Shown here one piece after another: positions 7,406 to 16,026 of a DNA stretch of 64,000 nucleotides. A program made the translations under genes and the position numbers. Source of the DNA: Sulfurovum sp. UBA4779 (lineage in GTDB: Bacteria > Campylobacterota > Campylobacteria > Campylobacterales > Sulfurovaceae); assembly GCA_002403155.1 (NCBI GenBank), contig DHHF01000014.1, positions 10,588 to 74,587 on the forward strand, written 5' to 3'. The first letter of the stretch is position 1. Each line of letters begins with the position of its first letter. The notes under the pieces are model-generated. The model was not told the DNA's origin and did no database searches. It was given only the letters and a program-made list of their open reading frames with translations.

Positions 7406-8582
7406 ACATCAATATTCACTCTACATCGATACGGAAGCGCTTTCTACGTTGGCACTTGTCAAAGCAGGGCTGATCTCTCCTGTTGACAAACTTATGAACG
7501 AAAAAGAAGCAAAAGAAGTCGATAGGACCAAAATGTACAAAGGGGTACCGTTTCCTTTTGCTTTTTTGATGGCTCCCAAAGGCAAACGCAACCATAAAAC
7601 GCTAGAAAATCTTCAAAAAGGCGATGTGGTTGATCTTATTACCGAAAATAAAAAAGTAGGAGAACTTACGGTAGAAGATACCTTTCGCATCGATCCGATT
7701 GAACGTGTGCACAACATCTATGGAACAGCCGATACCCACCATCCCGGAGTCAAAAATACTATATCAAGACTCGGAGAAATCGCTGTTTCTGGAGAGTACA
7801 CCGTTGAATATCCTTTGATAGATGACAATATCAAACGCATTCGCCAAATGATTACCAAAACCGGAGCAAAAACAATTTCTTCAATGCTTCTTGCGGCCAA
7901 TCCCCTCAACAGAGCGCATGAGAAAATAATCCGTCAAGCCTTGGATGAAAGCGATCTTCTGGTCATCTTTTTGCGAAAGCCTTTTACTTCTACAGGATTG
8001 CGCTATGATATACGGCATAAAGCATTGATGACTTTTGTCGATAATTTTTTGCCCAGAAACAAAGTGATCATTGTTCCTTTTGAAAATACTTATATTTTTG
8101 CAGGCTACAATGAACTCATCCTGGATGCGCTTTTGGCTAAAAATTATGGCTGTACCCGCCTTGTCATAGGAAAAAACCATGGGGGATTGGGCCTTTATTA
8201 TGATCAAAACCGGCTGGCTTCCATCTTTGACGAATGCAAAAATATCGGTATTCAAATAAAAACGATCGATGAATATGTTTATTGCGATACCTGCAGAACA
8301 CTGGTAAGCACACAAACATGTCCTCATGGACAGCATCACCATGTTCATTATCATTCCGATTCTATTTTAAAACTTATGCAAAGCGGCCTTGTACCCCCTA
8401 CCATCTTGGTAAGAAAAGAGGTTTCGGCCAATATTCTTGCTTCGCTTTTCCCCAACAGATTTGACAATCTACAAGAAATGCACTATTCGCTGATGCCGGG
8501 ATCGGGCCTGCTTGAACAGCAAAGCGAAGAGCAGTTTTATCTTAAACTCATTAAACTCTATCAAACTTCATCGCTGACATAA
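7383..8582 (+). CDS. Sulfate adenylyltransferase-like protein with altered active site
   Basis: The 399-residue protein has the ATP-sulfurylase fold order: an N-terminal PUA-like domain (about 1-165) and a nucleotidyltransferase domain. 'LLAKNYGCTRLVIGKNHGGLGLYYD' matches the family's [20 protein letters not shown] region, and the zinc site CDTC...CPH near 301-315 is kept. The catalytic signature, normally Q-T-R-N-P-x-H-R-G-H, here reads L-A-A-N-P-L-N-R-A-H (residues 170-179): the catalytic Arg and first His are lost, and GRDH is GKNH. Sulfate activation is therefore doubtful. It starts inside the preceding gene (23-bp overlap) behind AAAGGAAAAA. The Campylobacter neighbour Cj1609 is annotated similarly (from memory). 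Confidence 0.75.
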   Translation: MDFLKRNKHQYSLYIDTEALSTLALVKAGLISPVDKLMNEKEAKEVDRTKMYKGVPFPFAFLMAPKGKRNHKTLENLQKGDVVDLITENKKVGELTVEDTFRIDPIERVHNIYGTADTHHPGVKNTISRLGEIAVSGEYTVEYPLIDDNIKRIRQMITKTGAKTISSMLLAANPLNRAHEKIIRQALDESDLLVIFLRKPFTSTGLRYDIRHKALMTFVDNFLPRNKVIIVPFENTYIFAGYNELILDALLAKNYGCTRLVIGKNHGGLGLYYDQNRLASIFDECKNIGIQIKTIDEYVYCDTCRTLVSTQTCPHGQHHHVHYHSDSILKLMQSGLVPPTILVRKEVSANILASLFPNRFDNLQEMHYSLMPGSGLLEQQSEEQFYLKLIKLYQTSSLT

Positions 8583-8593
8583 AAAGGGGATTT

Positions 8594-9085
8594 ATGAATT
8601 TGCAAAAACTTTTTTTGACTTTTTTTGGTGCAGGCCTTAGCCCAAAAGCTCCGGGAACAGTAGGTTCACTTGCTTCTCTTCCTGTAGGAATCGGCATCGT
8701 GTACTATTTAGGCATCGAAACACTTTTTATGCTGACTTTGGCAATCACCGTGATCGGTATCGTCGAGATCAATAAATACGAAAAACAAACAGGCTTGCAC
8801 GACCAAAAAGAGATAGTGATCGATGAAGCCGCCGGGATGTGGCTTTCGCTCATGATCGCTTATTCTACGGCTGCTGCGCTGCATTTTTCTTATGCGAATG
8901 TGTTGGCAATCCTTTTAAGTTTCGGCGCATTTCGCCTTTTTGATATCTGGAAGCCTTCAACGATCGGATGGATCGACAGAGAACTCAAAGGAGGGCTTGG
9001 CGTCATGGGAGACGATGTGCTCGCGGGAATCGCCGGAGGACTTTTATCTGCAGCGGTTTTAACAGGGATAGAGAAAATACTTTAA
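8594..9085 (+). CDS. pgpA: Phosphatidylglycerophosphatase A
   Basis: PgpA removes the phosphate from phosphatidylglycerol phosphate in the inner membrane. The 163-residue protein shows the family blocks 'GLSPKAPGTVGSLASLP', 'VIDEAAGMW' and 'FRLFDIWKPSTIGWID', plus 'VMGDDVLAG' near the end, which holds the acidic metal-binding residues. Several hydrophobic segments fit its membrane location. It closes the ispDF operon, 11 bp after the Sat-like gene, with a strong AAAAAGGGG ribosome site, and converges with the GTPase gene 47 bp further on. Confidence 0.93.
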   Translation: MNLQKLFLTFFGAGLSPKAPGTVGSLASLPVGIGIVYYLGIETLFMLTLAITVIGIVEINKYEKQTGLHDQKEIVIDEAAGMWLSLMIAYSTAAALHFSYANVLAILLSFGAFRLFDIWKPSTIGWIDRELKGGLGVMGDDVLAGIAGGLLSAAVLTGIEKIL

Positions 9086-9131
9086 AAATATCTATACCAT
9101 ATGATCGGTGGAGCGATATTGAAAAAATATT

Positions 9132-10529
9132 TTACCCATCGATACATTTTCTTAAAATTTCCAGAATCAATTTTTCATATGCCTCTAAATTTTTTGTATC
9201 GGTTTGGGCTTTGCTTTGAAATTTTTTATGATACCGATACAAAGACTTTCGCGCATTTTCATCGAGCCATTGATTTTTAAATGCTTCATTCATTTCAAGC
9301 TTGAGCCTTTCTCTTCTTGCATGTGACATAGAAGCAACACTTTGCGCATGATACAATGCCCGCCCTAAAAGAATGAAAGGAAAATTTTGATTTTCCATGG
9401 GGCCCATTTGAAGATATTTTTGTCCAAGCTTTTGCCCCAATACATCGATTTTGGCAAGTTTTTCGAATCCAAAATAGGCACTGGCACCCCCGATAACCGC
9501 CCCGATTGCACCCCCCAAAAGAAGCGTATGGCCGGCAAACAACAAATCCACTCCTGCACCGGTAATCGCCCCTCCCGTTGCTGCTGTCACAATAAGTTCT
9601 TTTTGTGTCAATCCGAATATAGAAGCGCTTTGCTTTGAAAAAAGGTCCATATGTTCAAACATCAAACCTTTCTCTTCTTTTTGAAGGTGTCCGTGATGCC
9701 ATATCGTTTCTATATTTTTTTGAGATTCGTATTCAAGGCCGCGCAATGTTTTTTTATACATCTCTTCAAGCTTTTTTTCTTCTACTGATCCTGCCTCTTT
9801 GTCTTTAAGCTCAAGCTGTTCTACATGAGAAAGAGATGCAAAGATAAGCTGCGTAATCGTTTGTGCAGTCTGCTGAAGCATCTGTTCATGGTATCGTTCA
9901 AAATAGCGGATAGAGATTTTCATCGGAGCAATCCACTCCTCTTTGAGCTGGGCCATGCTTTCTAAAAGCTGCAAATGTTTTTTGAAGGTTGCACTCATAG
10001 GATTAAATACCCTGACCATCTTAAAATATTGCTCCAGCGCCCTTTTCCACTCTTGAACATAATCATCTTTTTCTATCAGATTGATAAGCGCCATGGAGGG
10101 CTGGCCTGTGCGGCGGAGTATCTCCATTTCGGCTTCATACTCTTGCCCGTAAGGTTTTGATCCGTCAACCACATAAATGATCCCTGCTCCTTGCATAATG
10201 GGCTCAAGCAGCTCTACCTCATCTCTGAAACGCTCGTCTTTTCGATGCTCATCGATAAAAACCTGCACCACTTCTTGTTTTTTATCTGCAGACACATGAT
10301 GCTGTTTAAGCCACTCAAGTACATACCTTGCTCTTTGAAAGCCGGGAGTATCATAGAGTTCATAGAGTATCCTGCCATCCACCATAAGAGGAAAACTGCA
10401 TTTTCTCACAGTAGTCCCGGGAGTATCTGAAATCTCCACACTATCATCAAGCGCCAAAGAAGAAACTATACTGCTTTTGCCTTTATTGGGATGTCCTACG
10501 ACCGCAAATTTCGGATGCGAGACACTCAT
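9132..10529 (-). CDS. GTPase with C-terminal DUF3482 domain
   Basis: The 465-residue protein opens with an Era/EngA-like GTPase domain. The P-loop is GHPNKGKSS at about 12-20, followed by 'SDTPGTTVRKC' and 'YDTPGF' (switch and G3 motifs). The G4 Asn-Lys-x-Asp motif is not obvious; the equivalent strand reads 'ALINLIEKDDY'. The rest is largely helical, with a Gly/Ala-rich hydrophobic stretch 'TAATGGAITGAGVDLLFAG...GAVIGGASAYFG' (about 315-350) that probably meets the membrane. It matches GTPase/DUF3482 proteins, usually encoded next to a DUF2868 membrane protein, as here with a 4-bp overlap. The biological role of the pair is not known to me. Confidence 0.8.
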   Translation of the reverse strand: MSVSHPKFAVVGHPNKGKSSIVSSLALDDSVEISDTPGTTVRKCSFPLMVDGRILYELYDTPGFQRARYVLEWLKQHHVSADKKQEVVQVFIDEHRKDERFRDEVELLEPIMQGAGIIYVVDGSKPYGQEYEAEMEILRRTGQPSMALINLIEKDDYVQEWKRALEQYFKMVRVFNPMSATFKKHLQLLESMAQLKEEWIAPMKISIRYFERYHEQMLQQTAQTITQLIFASLSHVEQLELKDKEAGSVEEKKLEEMYKKTLRGLEYESQKNIETIWHHGHLQKEEKGLMFEHMDLFSKQSASIFGLTQKELIVTAATGGAITGAGVDLLFAGHTLLLGGAIGAVIGGASAYFGFEKLAKIDVLGQKLGQKYLQMGPMENQNFPFILLGRALYHAQSVASMSHARRERLKLEMNEAFKNQWLDENARKSLYRYHKKFQSKAQTDTKNLEAYEKLILEILRKCIDG

Positions 10530-11908
10530 ACTTTAAGCCACACTTTATCATTATTTATCGAGGCAAGTTTTTTTGCCCACACCTCGAGTGCTTTTGACCG
10601 AGGCAGATAGGAATCTTGGGGTATCCCCAAAGGAAGAACGGTGATTTTATCCGCTTGCCCCTCCAAAGCCTGCATAAAATCTACAAAGTCCATCGTCGGC
10701 GGCTCCCAGGATTTGACGCATACCAGCACTTCTTGTTTGCACCGGCTTATGGCATGTGAGTCTTCCTCTAAACTATTGTTTCCGCCAACGGAGAGCATTA
10801 AAGGGGTTTTAATAGCCGCCATATCGCATAAAACCGCTATCTCTTCTTTGGAATACGACCAGCCAAGTACAGCGTGATAAGAGGTATTTAACTTTGTTGT
10901 CTCCCGAAGATACCCGTGAATGGATTTTTCCAAAGAAACATGAGCCTCATTTGCACTGCTTACAATCAGCGGGTCATTCATTTCGTGCAGCAATTGCATT
11001 GTCTCTTTTTGGTTCAATATTGATTTTTTCAATGCCCTCATAAGGCCTATTTTTGCCAGCAAATACATGCCAAATCGCAACACTATTGCATAAAACAGCG
11101 CAGCACATAACAAAAATTTCCACCATTCCCCCAGCATAGAGGCATGGCGTATCATACCGGCATCTATCTTTTCACCCAACCTAAAGTACCGGCTTTGCTC
11201 TATCACCTCCAAAGAAGGAACTGCAGCAGGAAACCAATCCCTCCATGAAAACGCAATCATATTGATAAACGCATGAAACTCTTCAGGAGAAACTTTTAGG
11301 GTGCTACTCCATGCAAAAGCAATATCTTTGGCTACAACCGTGCCCAAAAGCGCAACCACCAACCCCCATGAGAAAAGCCATGCAAACAATTGGGAACGCT
11401 CAATCACAAGCCAATTGCCCACCCGCGGGTCTAGCTTAAAATTTTGCATAGCAGGATGCTTGCCGGATGACAGACGCTCAAATATCTTTTCCATCCAAAA
11501 TGCCGGCGATATATGCACCAATAGATTTTGCGGCTTATGTGCTTGAATCATGGATAAAATTGTCAACACCATCGTACATAGCGGTACAAAAACAACCATT
11601 GTCAGAAAATAGACAATATTCACAGGCTCGCGTCCGCTATAGCCCAGCAGTCCGATTCCAGAAAACAAACCTATGATAAAAACCAAAACACCCAATACCA
11701 TCGTCGCGATGTATAAATAAGAAAAAAACAGATCACCCTCAGAAGGCTTTTTTAAGGCAGCAATATGTTTTTGCTTCCAAAGAGAAAGCTGTTTTATCTG
11801 ATTATTTTGTTCCAAAGGATGCTCTAGGCCAAAGGCCCGATTTTCTCTATCGGTTGCAGGACGTTTCTTAAGCAATTCGCCAAGGAGAAGGTAAGATTTT
11901 AAATCCAT
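10526..11908 (-). CDS. DUF2868-type membrane protein, partner of the GTPase
   Basis: The 460-residue protein has about four membrane segments: two near 70-120 ('MVLGVLVFIIGLFSGIGLLG' and 'FLTMVVFVPLCTMVLTILS'), one near 175-195 ('LFSWGLVVALLGTVVA') and one near 270-290. Between the third and fourth lies a soluble stretch. The ~170-residue cytoplasmic C-terminus includes 'HAVLGWSYSKEEIAVLCDMA' and 'VCVKSWEPPTMDFVDFM'. This arrangement fits DUF2868. Its stop overlaps the GTPase start and it begins one base after the malic-enzyme stop, so all three genes are likely co-transcribed. Confidence 0.75.
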   Translation of the reverse strand: MDLKSYLLLGELLKKRPATDRENRAFGLEHPLEQNNQIKQLSLWKQKHIAALKKPSEGDLFFSYLYIATMVLGVLVFIIGLFSGIGLLGYSGREPVNIVYFLTMVVFVPLCTMVLTILSMIQAHKPQNLLVHISPAFWMEKIFERLSSGKHPAMQNFKLDPRVGNWLVIERSQLFAWLFSWGLVVALLGTVVAKDIAFAWSSTLKVSPEEFHAFINMIAFSWRDWFPAAVPSLEVIEQSRYFRLGEKIDAGMIRHASMLGEWWKFLLCAALFYAIVLRFGMYLLAKIGLMRALKKSILNQKETMQLLHEMNDPLIVSSANEAHVSLEKSIHGYLRETTKLNTSYHAVLGWSYSKEEIAVLCDMAAIKTPLMLSVGGNNSLEEDSHAISRCKQEVLVCVKSWEPPTMDFVDFMQALEGQADKITVLPLGIPQDSYLPRSKALEVWAKKLASINNDKVWLKV

Positions 11909-13192
11909 CTAGTTTGATGTCTCTTGATTGGGATATCCAAAAGCAAGGGATTTCAATTGTTCGCGATATGCCTCATGATCATAGTACCCTATTGAGGCTG
12001 CTCCTTCTTCAAAAGCGGCTTTGGCTACTGCCGAAGCTACCCAAACCAGTGCATGCTTATCAAAAGGAAGAGGGATAATATATTTTTTTCCATATGCCAC
12101 AGGCCGGCCATGATAAGCCGCTTTGAGTGCATCGGGTATCGGCTCTTTGGCTAAAGCGGCCAAAGCCTTGGCTGCCGCCATCTTCATACCTTCGGTAATT
12201 TTTTTTGCCCCCACATCCAGCGCTCCTCTGAAAATAAAAGGAAATCCCAATACATTGTTGATTTGATTGGGATAATCCGAACGTCCCGTGGCAACAATGG
12301 CATCCTCTCTTACCTCTTCGACTTCTTCGGGAAAAATTTCAGGCACAGGGTTTGCCAAAGCAAAAATAACGGGGTTTGGCGCCATTTTAGCAACCATGTT
12401 TTTGGTAAGGGCTCCTGCGACGCTCAATCCCAAAAACATATCTGCGCCCTCTATGGCATCCTCTAAATTTTTTGCTTTTGTTTGTACCGCAAACGGCATT
12501 TTATAGCTGTTAAGGTCTGTCCTTTCTGCAGAAAGCACCCCTTTGCTGTCACACATGACAATGTGCTTTACCCCCAAACTTTGATACATTTTTGCGCATG
12601 AAATTCCCGCTGCCCCTGCTCCGTTGATCACTACTTTTATCTCTTCAGCCTTTTTCCCTGTCAATTCCAATACATTGATCAAACCCGCCGTTGTAATAAT
12701 CGCCGTCCCATGCTGGTCATCGTGAAAAACAGGAATATCAAGCGCATCTTGAAGGATTTTTTCGATCTCAAAACACTTGGGGGCGCTGATATCTTCAAGA
12801 TTGATCCCTCCGAAGGTAGGGGCAACGGCTTTGCATACCGCTACGATCTCTTCTACGCTGTGCACATCGAGCTCGATATCAAAAGCATCAATATCGGCAA
12901 ATTTTTTAAAAAGTACCGATTTGCCTTCCATCACCGGTTTTGCAGCCAGCGGGCCGATATCCCCAAGACCAAGCACCGCTGTCCCGTCAGAAATAATACC
13001 CACCAGATTGGAGCGGTTTGTATAGACAAAAGAAAGCGTTTTATCATTTGCGATTTCAAGACAAGGATAAGCCACGCCCGGAGTATATGCCAAAGAAAGA
13101 TCATCTTGCGTTTCGCAAGGCTTTGTTGGGGTTATGCCGATTTTTCCTTTTTTATGATACGCTAATGCTTCCTCTTTGGTGGCTTTTGTCAC
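11909..13192 (-). CDS. maeB: NAD(P)-dependent malic enzyme (short form)
   Basis: Malic enzyme decarboxylates malate to pyruvate. The 427-residue protein lacks the phosphotransacetylase-like extension of long MaeB enzymes. Recognisable blocks are 'LAYTPGVAYPCLEI', 'GDIGPLAAKPVMEGKSVLFK', 'FGGINLEDISAPKCFEIE', 'PVFHDDQHGTAI' (metal-binding Asp residues) and the dinucleotide fold 'VVINGAGAAGISCAKM'. The start is GTG at 13192, behind AAAGGATTGTC. Whether it prefers NAD or NADP cannot be read with certainty. It heads a unit with the DUF2868 and GTPase genes. Confidence 0.92.
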   Translation of the reverse strand: MTKATKEEALAYHKKGKIGITPTKPCETQDDLSLAYTPGVAYPCLEIANDKTLSFVYTNRSNLVGIISDGTAVLGLGDIGPLAAKPVMEGKSVLFKKFADIDAFDIELDVHSVEEIVAVCKAVAPTFGGINLEDISAPKCFEIEKILQDALDIPVFHDDQHGTAIITTAGLINVLELTGKKAEEIKVVINGAGAAGISCAKMYQSLGVKHIVMCDSKGVLSAERTDLNSYKMPFAVQTKAKNLEDAIEGADMFLGLSVAGALTKNMVAKMAPNPVIFALANPVPEIFPEEVEEVREDAIVATGRSDYPNQINNVLGFPFIFRGALDVGAKKITEGMKMAAAKALAALAKEPIPDALKAAYHGRPVAYGKKYIIPLPFDKHALVWVASAVAKAAFEEGAASIGYYDHEAYREQLKSLAFGYPNQETSN

Positions 13193-13242
13193 GACAATCC
13201 TTTCAATAAATGATTATAGCGCAAATTAGTTTATTGGATTAT

Positions 13243-13713
13243 TTACTCAAAATACTCTTTGATAATCTGAGGAAAAAGTTTTATTGTTTTTTGAGCCTTT
13301 TGAATCTTTGGAGCAAATATTTCGGCACTTGCCGGAAAATGCGTCATTAACTCTTCATAGATGTCAATTTTTTCTTCGATATGTTCTTTTAGGGCATCTA
13401 AAACGTTTTGCATATCTTCTTTGGTTGCTGCAAATTTCATCAGAAGTTCAAACATCCGTTTTCTAGGATGGATCGCCATGGATTCGCCTGCCGCTTGCGC
13501 AATATTTTTGATATCCCAGCGCGATAGATAGATGCCGCTGGCATAGGGGGATGCCAATGCCGCATACAATGCGTCTGTATAACTCGGATAATCTTTGAGA
13601 CTGTTCTCCTCATCGCTGTTGCAGCTTTCGCTATCGCAGGATGCCGGTTTGATATTGAAATTTTTACCTGTGAATGTTTCAAACTCTTTTTTCAAATCAT
13701 CTATATTGTTCAT
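13243..13713 (-). CDS. Hypothetical protein at the end of the molybdoenzyme operon
   Basis: The 156-residue product is soluble and mostly helical. It has a short Cys-containing segment near the N-terminus (CDSESC, about 25-30), then 'YTDALYAALASPYASGIYLSRWDI' and 'IHPRKRMFELLMKFA'. I do not recognise a family. It starts 2 bp after the preceding gene, and the run of tight junctions back to the B subunit makes it the last of seven co-transcribed genes. An assembly or electron-transfer accessory role is a guess from context only; the helical content and operon position would also suit a chaperone. Confidence 0.6.
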   Translation of the reverse strand: MNNIDDLKKEFETFTGKNFNIKPASCDSESCNSDEENSLKDYPSYTDALYAALASPYASGIYLSRWDIKNIAQAAGESMAIHPRKRMFELLMKFAATKEDMQNVLDALKEHIEEKIDIYEELMTHFPASAEIFAPKIQKAQKTIKLFPQIIKEYFE

Positions 13714-13715
13714 CG

Positions 13716-14186
13716 CTATTCTCCTATAAGCAAGGGCAGATCATTTAACTCTACGGGACAATCATACCATCTGTTGGCAATAAGCACATTTTTGGCCAAA
13801 AAACGTATCCGGTCGTCTATCAAAGAAAGATCTTCAAAAAGCTCCGTCACTCTTTCGTCCAAACAAAACCCTTTTACTTCTCCGTTTTCTATCTCTATAA
13901 AATCGACTTTGCCTTTTTTTTGGCTTTCTTTATCCAAACTATCACAATAGCCGGCCGCCTTTTGTTGAAATTCTCGTTCAATCATCATTTTATCAACTTT
14001 AGAGTGTCTGACATTGGACATCGTAAAAGCGAAATGCTCATCTGTAATATTGAGTGCGATGGCGGTTGCATTGATCCCATAGTGTTTCATTAATTTATTA
14101 AAGTATTTTCGCATATAGCCCGTTTGGGCATTGTATCCCAGAATGGTACATAGTTTCGTATCGGGTTTTATCTCATAAGGCTGCAT
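13716..14186 (-). CDS. Small protein with weak resemblance to the AroE N-terminal domain
   Basis: The 156-residue protein begins 'TKLCTILGYNAQTGYMRKYF' and continues 'HYGINATAIALNI' and 'TMSNVRHSKVDK'. The order and spacing recall the substrate-binding domain of shikimate dehydrogenase (a glycine-containing loop after the first strand, then a strand, then N-V-x-x-x-x-K). The NADP-binding domain is absent, so it cannot be a full dehydrogenase. A genuine aroE exists at 41177-41971, so this is not the pathway enzyme. It lies between the ferredoxin and the last gene of the molybdoenzyme operon with 2-bp gaps. The resemblance is by eye and should be treated as tentative. Confidence 0.5.
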   Translation of the reverse strand: MQPYEIKPDTKLCTILGYNAQTGYMRKYFNKLMKHYGINATAIALNITDEHFAFTMSNVRHSKVDKMMIEREFQQKAAGYCDSLDKESQKKGKVDFIEIENGEVKGFCLDERVTELFEDLSLIDDRIRFLAKNVLIANRWYDCPVELNDLPLLIGE

Positions 14187-14188
14187 GG

Positions 14189-15292
14189 CTATCCTTCTTT
14201 TTTGAATTCTTTAGCATTTTGATGAAGCACTAATGCCTCTTCTTCTTCTATTTTACAACGGGGACAAATCTGCTCTCCGCTTGTATAAGTAAAATAATTG
14301 CCGCATTCATCGCATCGTTTGACATTAAAAACAGCCAAAGTTCTTTGGGTGGGCTCAAAAAACTCCTTTATCTCAAAACCGCTTTGAAGTCCTATGGCAT
14401 GAGGTTCGCAAACATCATGGCACAAACGGCATTTTACACAAAGCATTGCATCAAAATGTATAAGCGAAAATTTGTTGTCTGAACTCAATGCTCCTGTCGG
14501 GCACACACGATAACAAATTTGACAGTTGGTGCAATCCTCATTAATGTATTTCTGAGAAATACAGCTGATCTCTTCTTGAGGCAGTATTTCAAAAACTTTC
14601 GGCGCAGCTGTTTTTTTCAGCGCAGCAAAGAGTATTTTTCTTTTATCGGGAAGCTGCTTGTTTTTTATTTTGGCAACCATACCGCTGTCTATCTCAAAAT
14701 GCTGAAGCATCTGCGCATCCACTGCTTCATCAAATGCCAATTTTTGTTTGATTGCGCCCTGCAAGGAAACATTGCGTAAAAAATCGCGCCTTGAGGTCTC
14801 TTCTTGCGCTAACGGACTTTTTTCTTGCACAGGGGGCTTGAGGGTATTTGTTTCAAGCCGCTTATCGCAAAAACTTGAAAGCACAAAATTGGCCTCCTCT
14901 ATCGTTGCTTCAATATACTCTAAAAGCGTACTTCCTTTTTTATATCCGGTTAGATCCAGGCTGATAGGCTCATCGCTTGCCAATGCCAAAGCGATAAAAT
15001 GCTCTACGCTTAGCACGGAGACACAAGGGATATTAACATCAGGAGAAATAAGCCTCGCTTTTGATGCAAGAAAATCAAAGAAAAATTCCGTAACGCTAAA
15101 ACCGGAAAGGCTGAACGCTTCCGTCGGACAGACCCCTACGCATGCAGCTGCCTGCACCCCTGTTGAAGGGATAAAACTCGGCAAATTATTGACAATTTGT
15201 ATCTGTGAAGGACAGACGTCCGCACATTTGGTACAGTTTGAAACTCTGCTTTTGGCCCTTACGCACAAACTTGCATCAAAATCTAAACGCAT
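14189..15292 (-). CDS. Multi-cluster 4Fe-4S ferredoxin with C-terminal zinc ribbon
   Basis: The 367-residue protein has an N-terminal cysteine cluster (CTKCADVCP and CVGVCP, about 20-60), a long middle region, and a second ferredoxin pair near 255-300 (CTNCQICYRVCP and CVKCRLCHDVCEP). A likely zinc-ribbon follows at about 330-350 (CDEC...CPRC). There is no signal peptide, so it is probably cytoplasmic. The middle contains SRRDFLRN, which looks like a Tat twin-arginine motif although it is internal (about residue 167). The start overlaps the TorD-like stop by one base. It probably passes electrons to, or helps assemble, the molybdoenzyme encoded upstream; this is inferred from the operon. Confidence 0.78.
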   Translation of the reverse strand: MRLDFDASLCVRAKSRVSNCTKCADVCPSQIQIVNNLPSFIPSTGVQAAACVGVCPTEAFSLSGFSVTEFFFDFLASKARLISPDVNIPCVSVLSVEHFIALALASDEPISLDLTGYKKGSTLLEYIEATIEEANFVLSSFCDKRLETNTLKPPVQEKSPLAQEETSRRDFLRNVSLQGAIKQKLAFDEAVDAQMLQHFEIDSGMVAKIKNKQLPDKRKILFAALKKTAAPKVFEILPQEEISCISQKYINEDCTNCQICYRVCPTGALSSDNKFSLIHFDAMLCVKCRLCHDVCEPHAIGLQSGFEIKEFFEPTQRTLAVFNVKRCDECGNYFTYTSGEQICPRCKIEEEEALVLHQNAKEFKKEG

Positions 15293-15927
15293 CAGTTCTC
15301 ACGATAGCCATTGATTTGTTTTACTATATACTCATAATCGCTCAGCAAAAACTCCAAAACCAGTTCCGCGCCGTCATGATAAAGCGGAGTTTGCGCTTCT
15401 TTTTTCATATTGATCAAAAACAAAGGAGCCCATTCAAGCAAATGGTCTTTTAAAAAACCTCGCTGTATCTCCAAAATCTCTTTGATCCCTTCGCTGTCTT
15501 TTGCCTCATAGGCCTTTTTAAGGGCTTGATTGAGCAGATACATAAACTCCAACTCTACTCCGATATGATCGGGGCTCACCACCCTTGCCTTGTCAAGCTC
15601 TACTCTAAAATCAAGTGCATTATACAGGGCGATGACGGGATTATCTCCTCCGCTTTCTATCATTTGATCTTCTCTTGTATAAAAGCTTTCATACGGAACC
15701 AAATGCATTAAAAAAAGATTGGCAAAATCCACATCATAATATTTTTCTTTAAGCATGTCCATGGATAGCTCCTGATGCTTACTCCAAGCTTTATAATTTG
15801 GAAACATCTCTAAAATCGCTTCATCGCGATGGATCGATTCTAAAAATGTCTTATCAACCTCCATCATCATCAGTCTTGAAATTAAACCGTATAAAACAGT
15901 GCGATTTTCTATATCTTCGATTGTCAT
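15292..15927 (-). CDS. TorD/DmsD-family molybdoenzyme chaperone
   Basis: The 211-residue all-helical protein matches the TorD-like redox-enzyme maturation family. It has an N-terminal 'RTVLYGLISRLM' helix, 'YDVDFANLFLMHLVPYESFYTREDQ' in the middle (family members have a similar Y-x-x-L/F segment), and 'LEFMYLLNQAL' and 'FLKDHLLEWAPLF' (typical 'F...HL..W...F' motif) later. Members bind the Tat signal of a molybdopterin enzyme and hold it for cofactor loading. Its neighbour at 16027-19380 carries such a Tat signal, so it is the obvious client. Confidence 0.85.
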   Translation of the reverse strand: MTIEDIENRTVLYGLISRLMMMEVDKTFLESIHRDEAILEMFPNYKAWSKHQELSMDMLKEKYYDVDFANLFLMHLVPYESFYTREDQMIESGGDNPVIALYNALDFRVELDKARVVSPDHIGVELEFMYLLNQALKKAYEAKDSEGIKEILEIQRGFLKDHLLEWAPLFLINMKKEAQTPLYHDGAELVLEFLLSDYEYIVKQINGYREN

Positions 15928-16026
15928 TTATTTCCTTCTGATGCCATTTTCGTTCAAATTCTCATTATTTTCGCAGCAGCGTTAATGCAGCTGCAAAATT
16001 GTAAAATCATTATTTTATAGAGTCTC

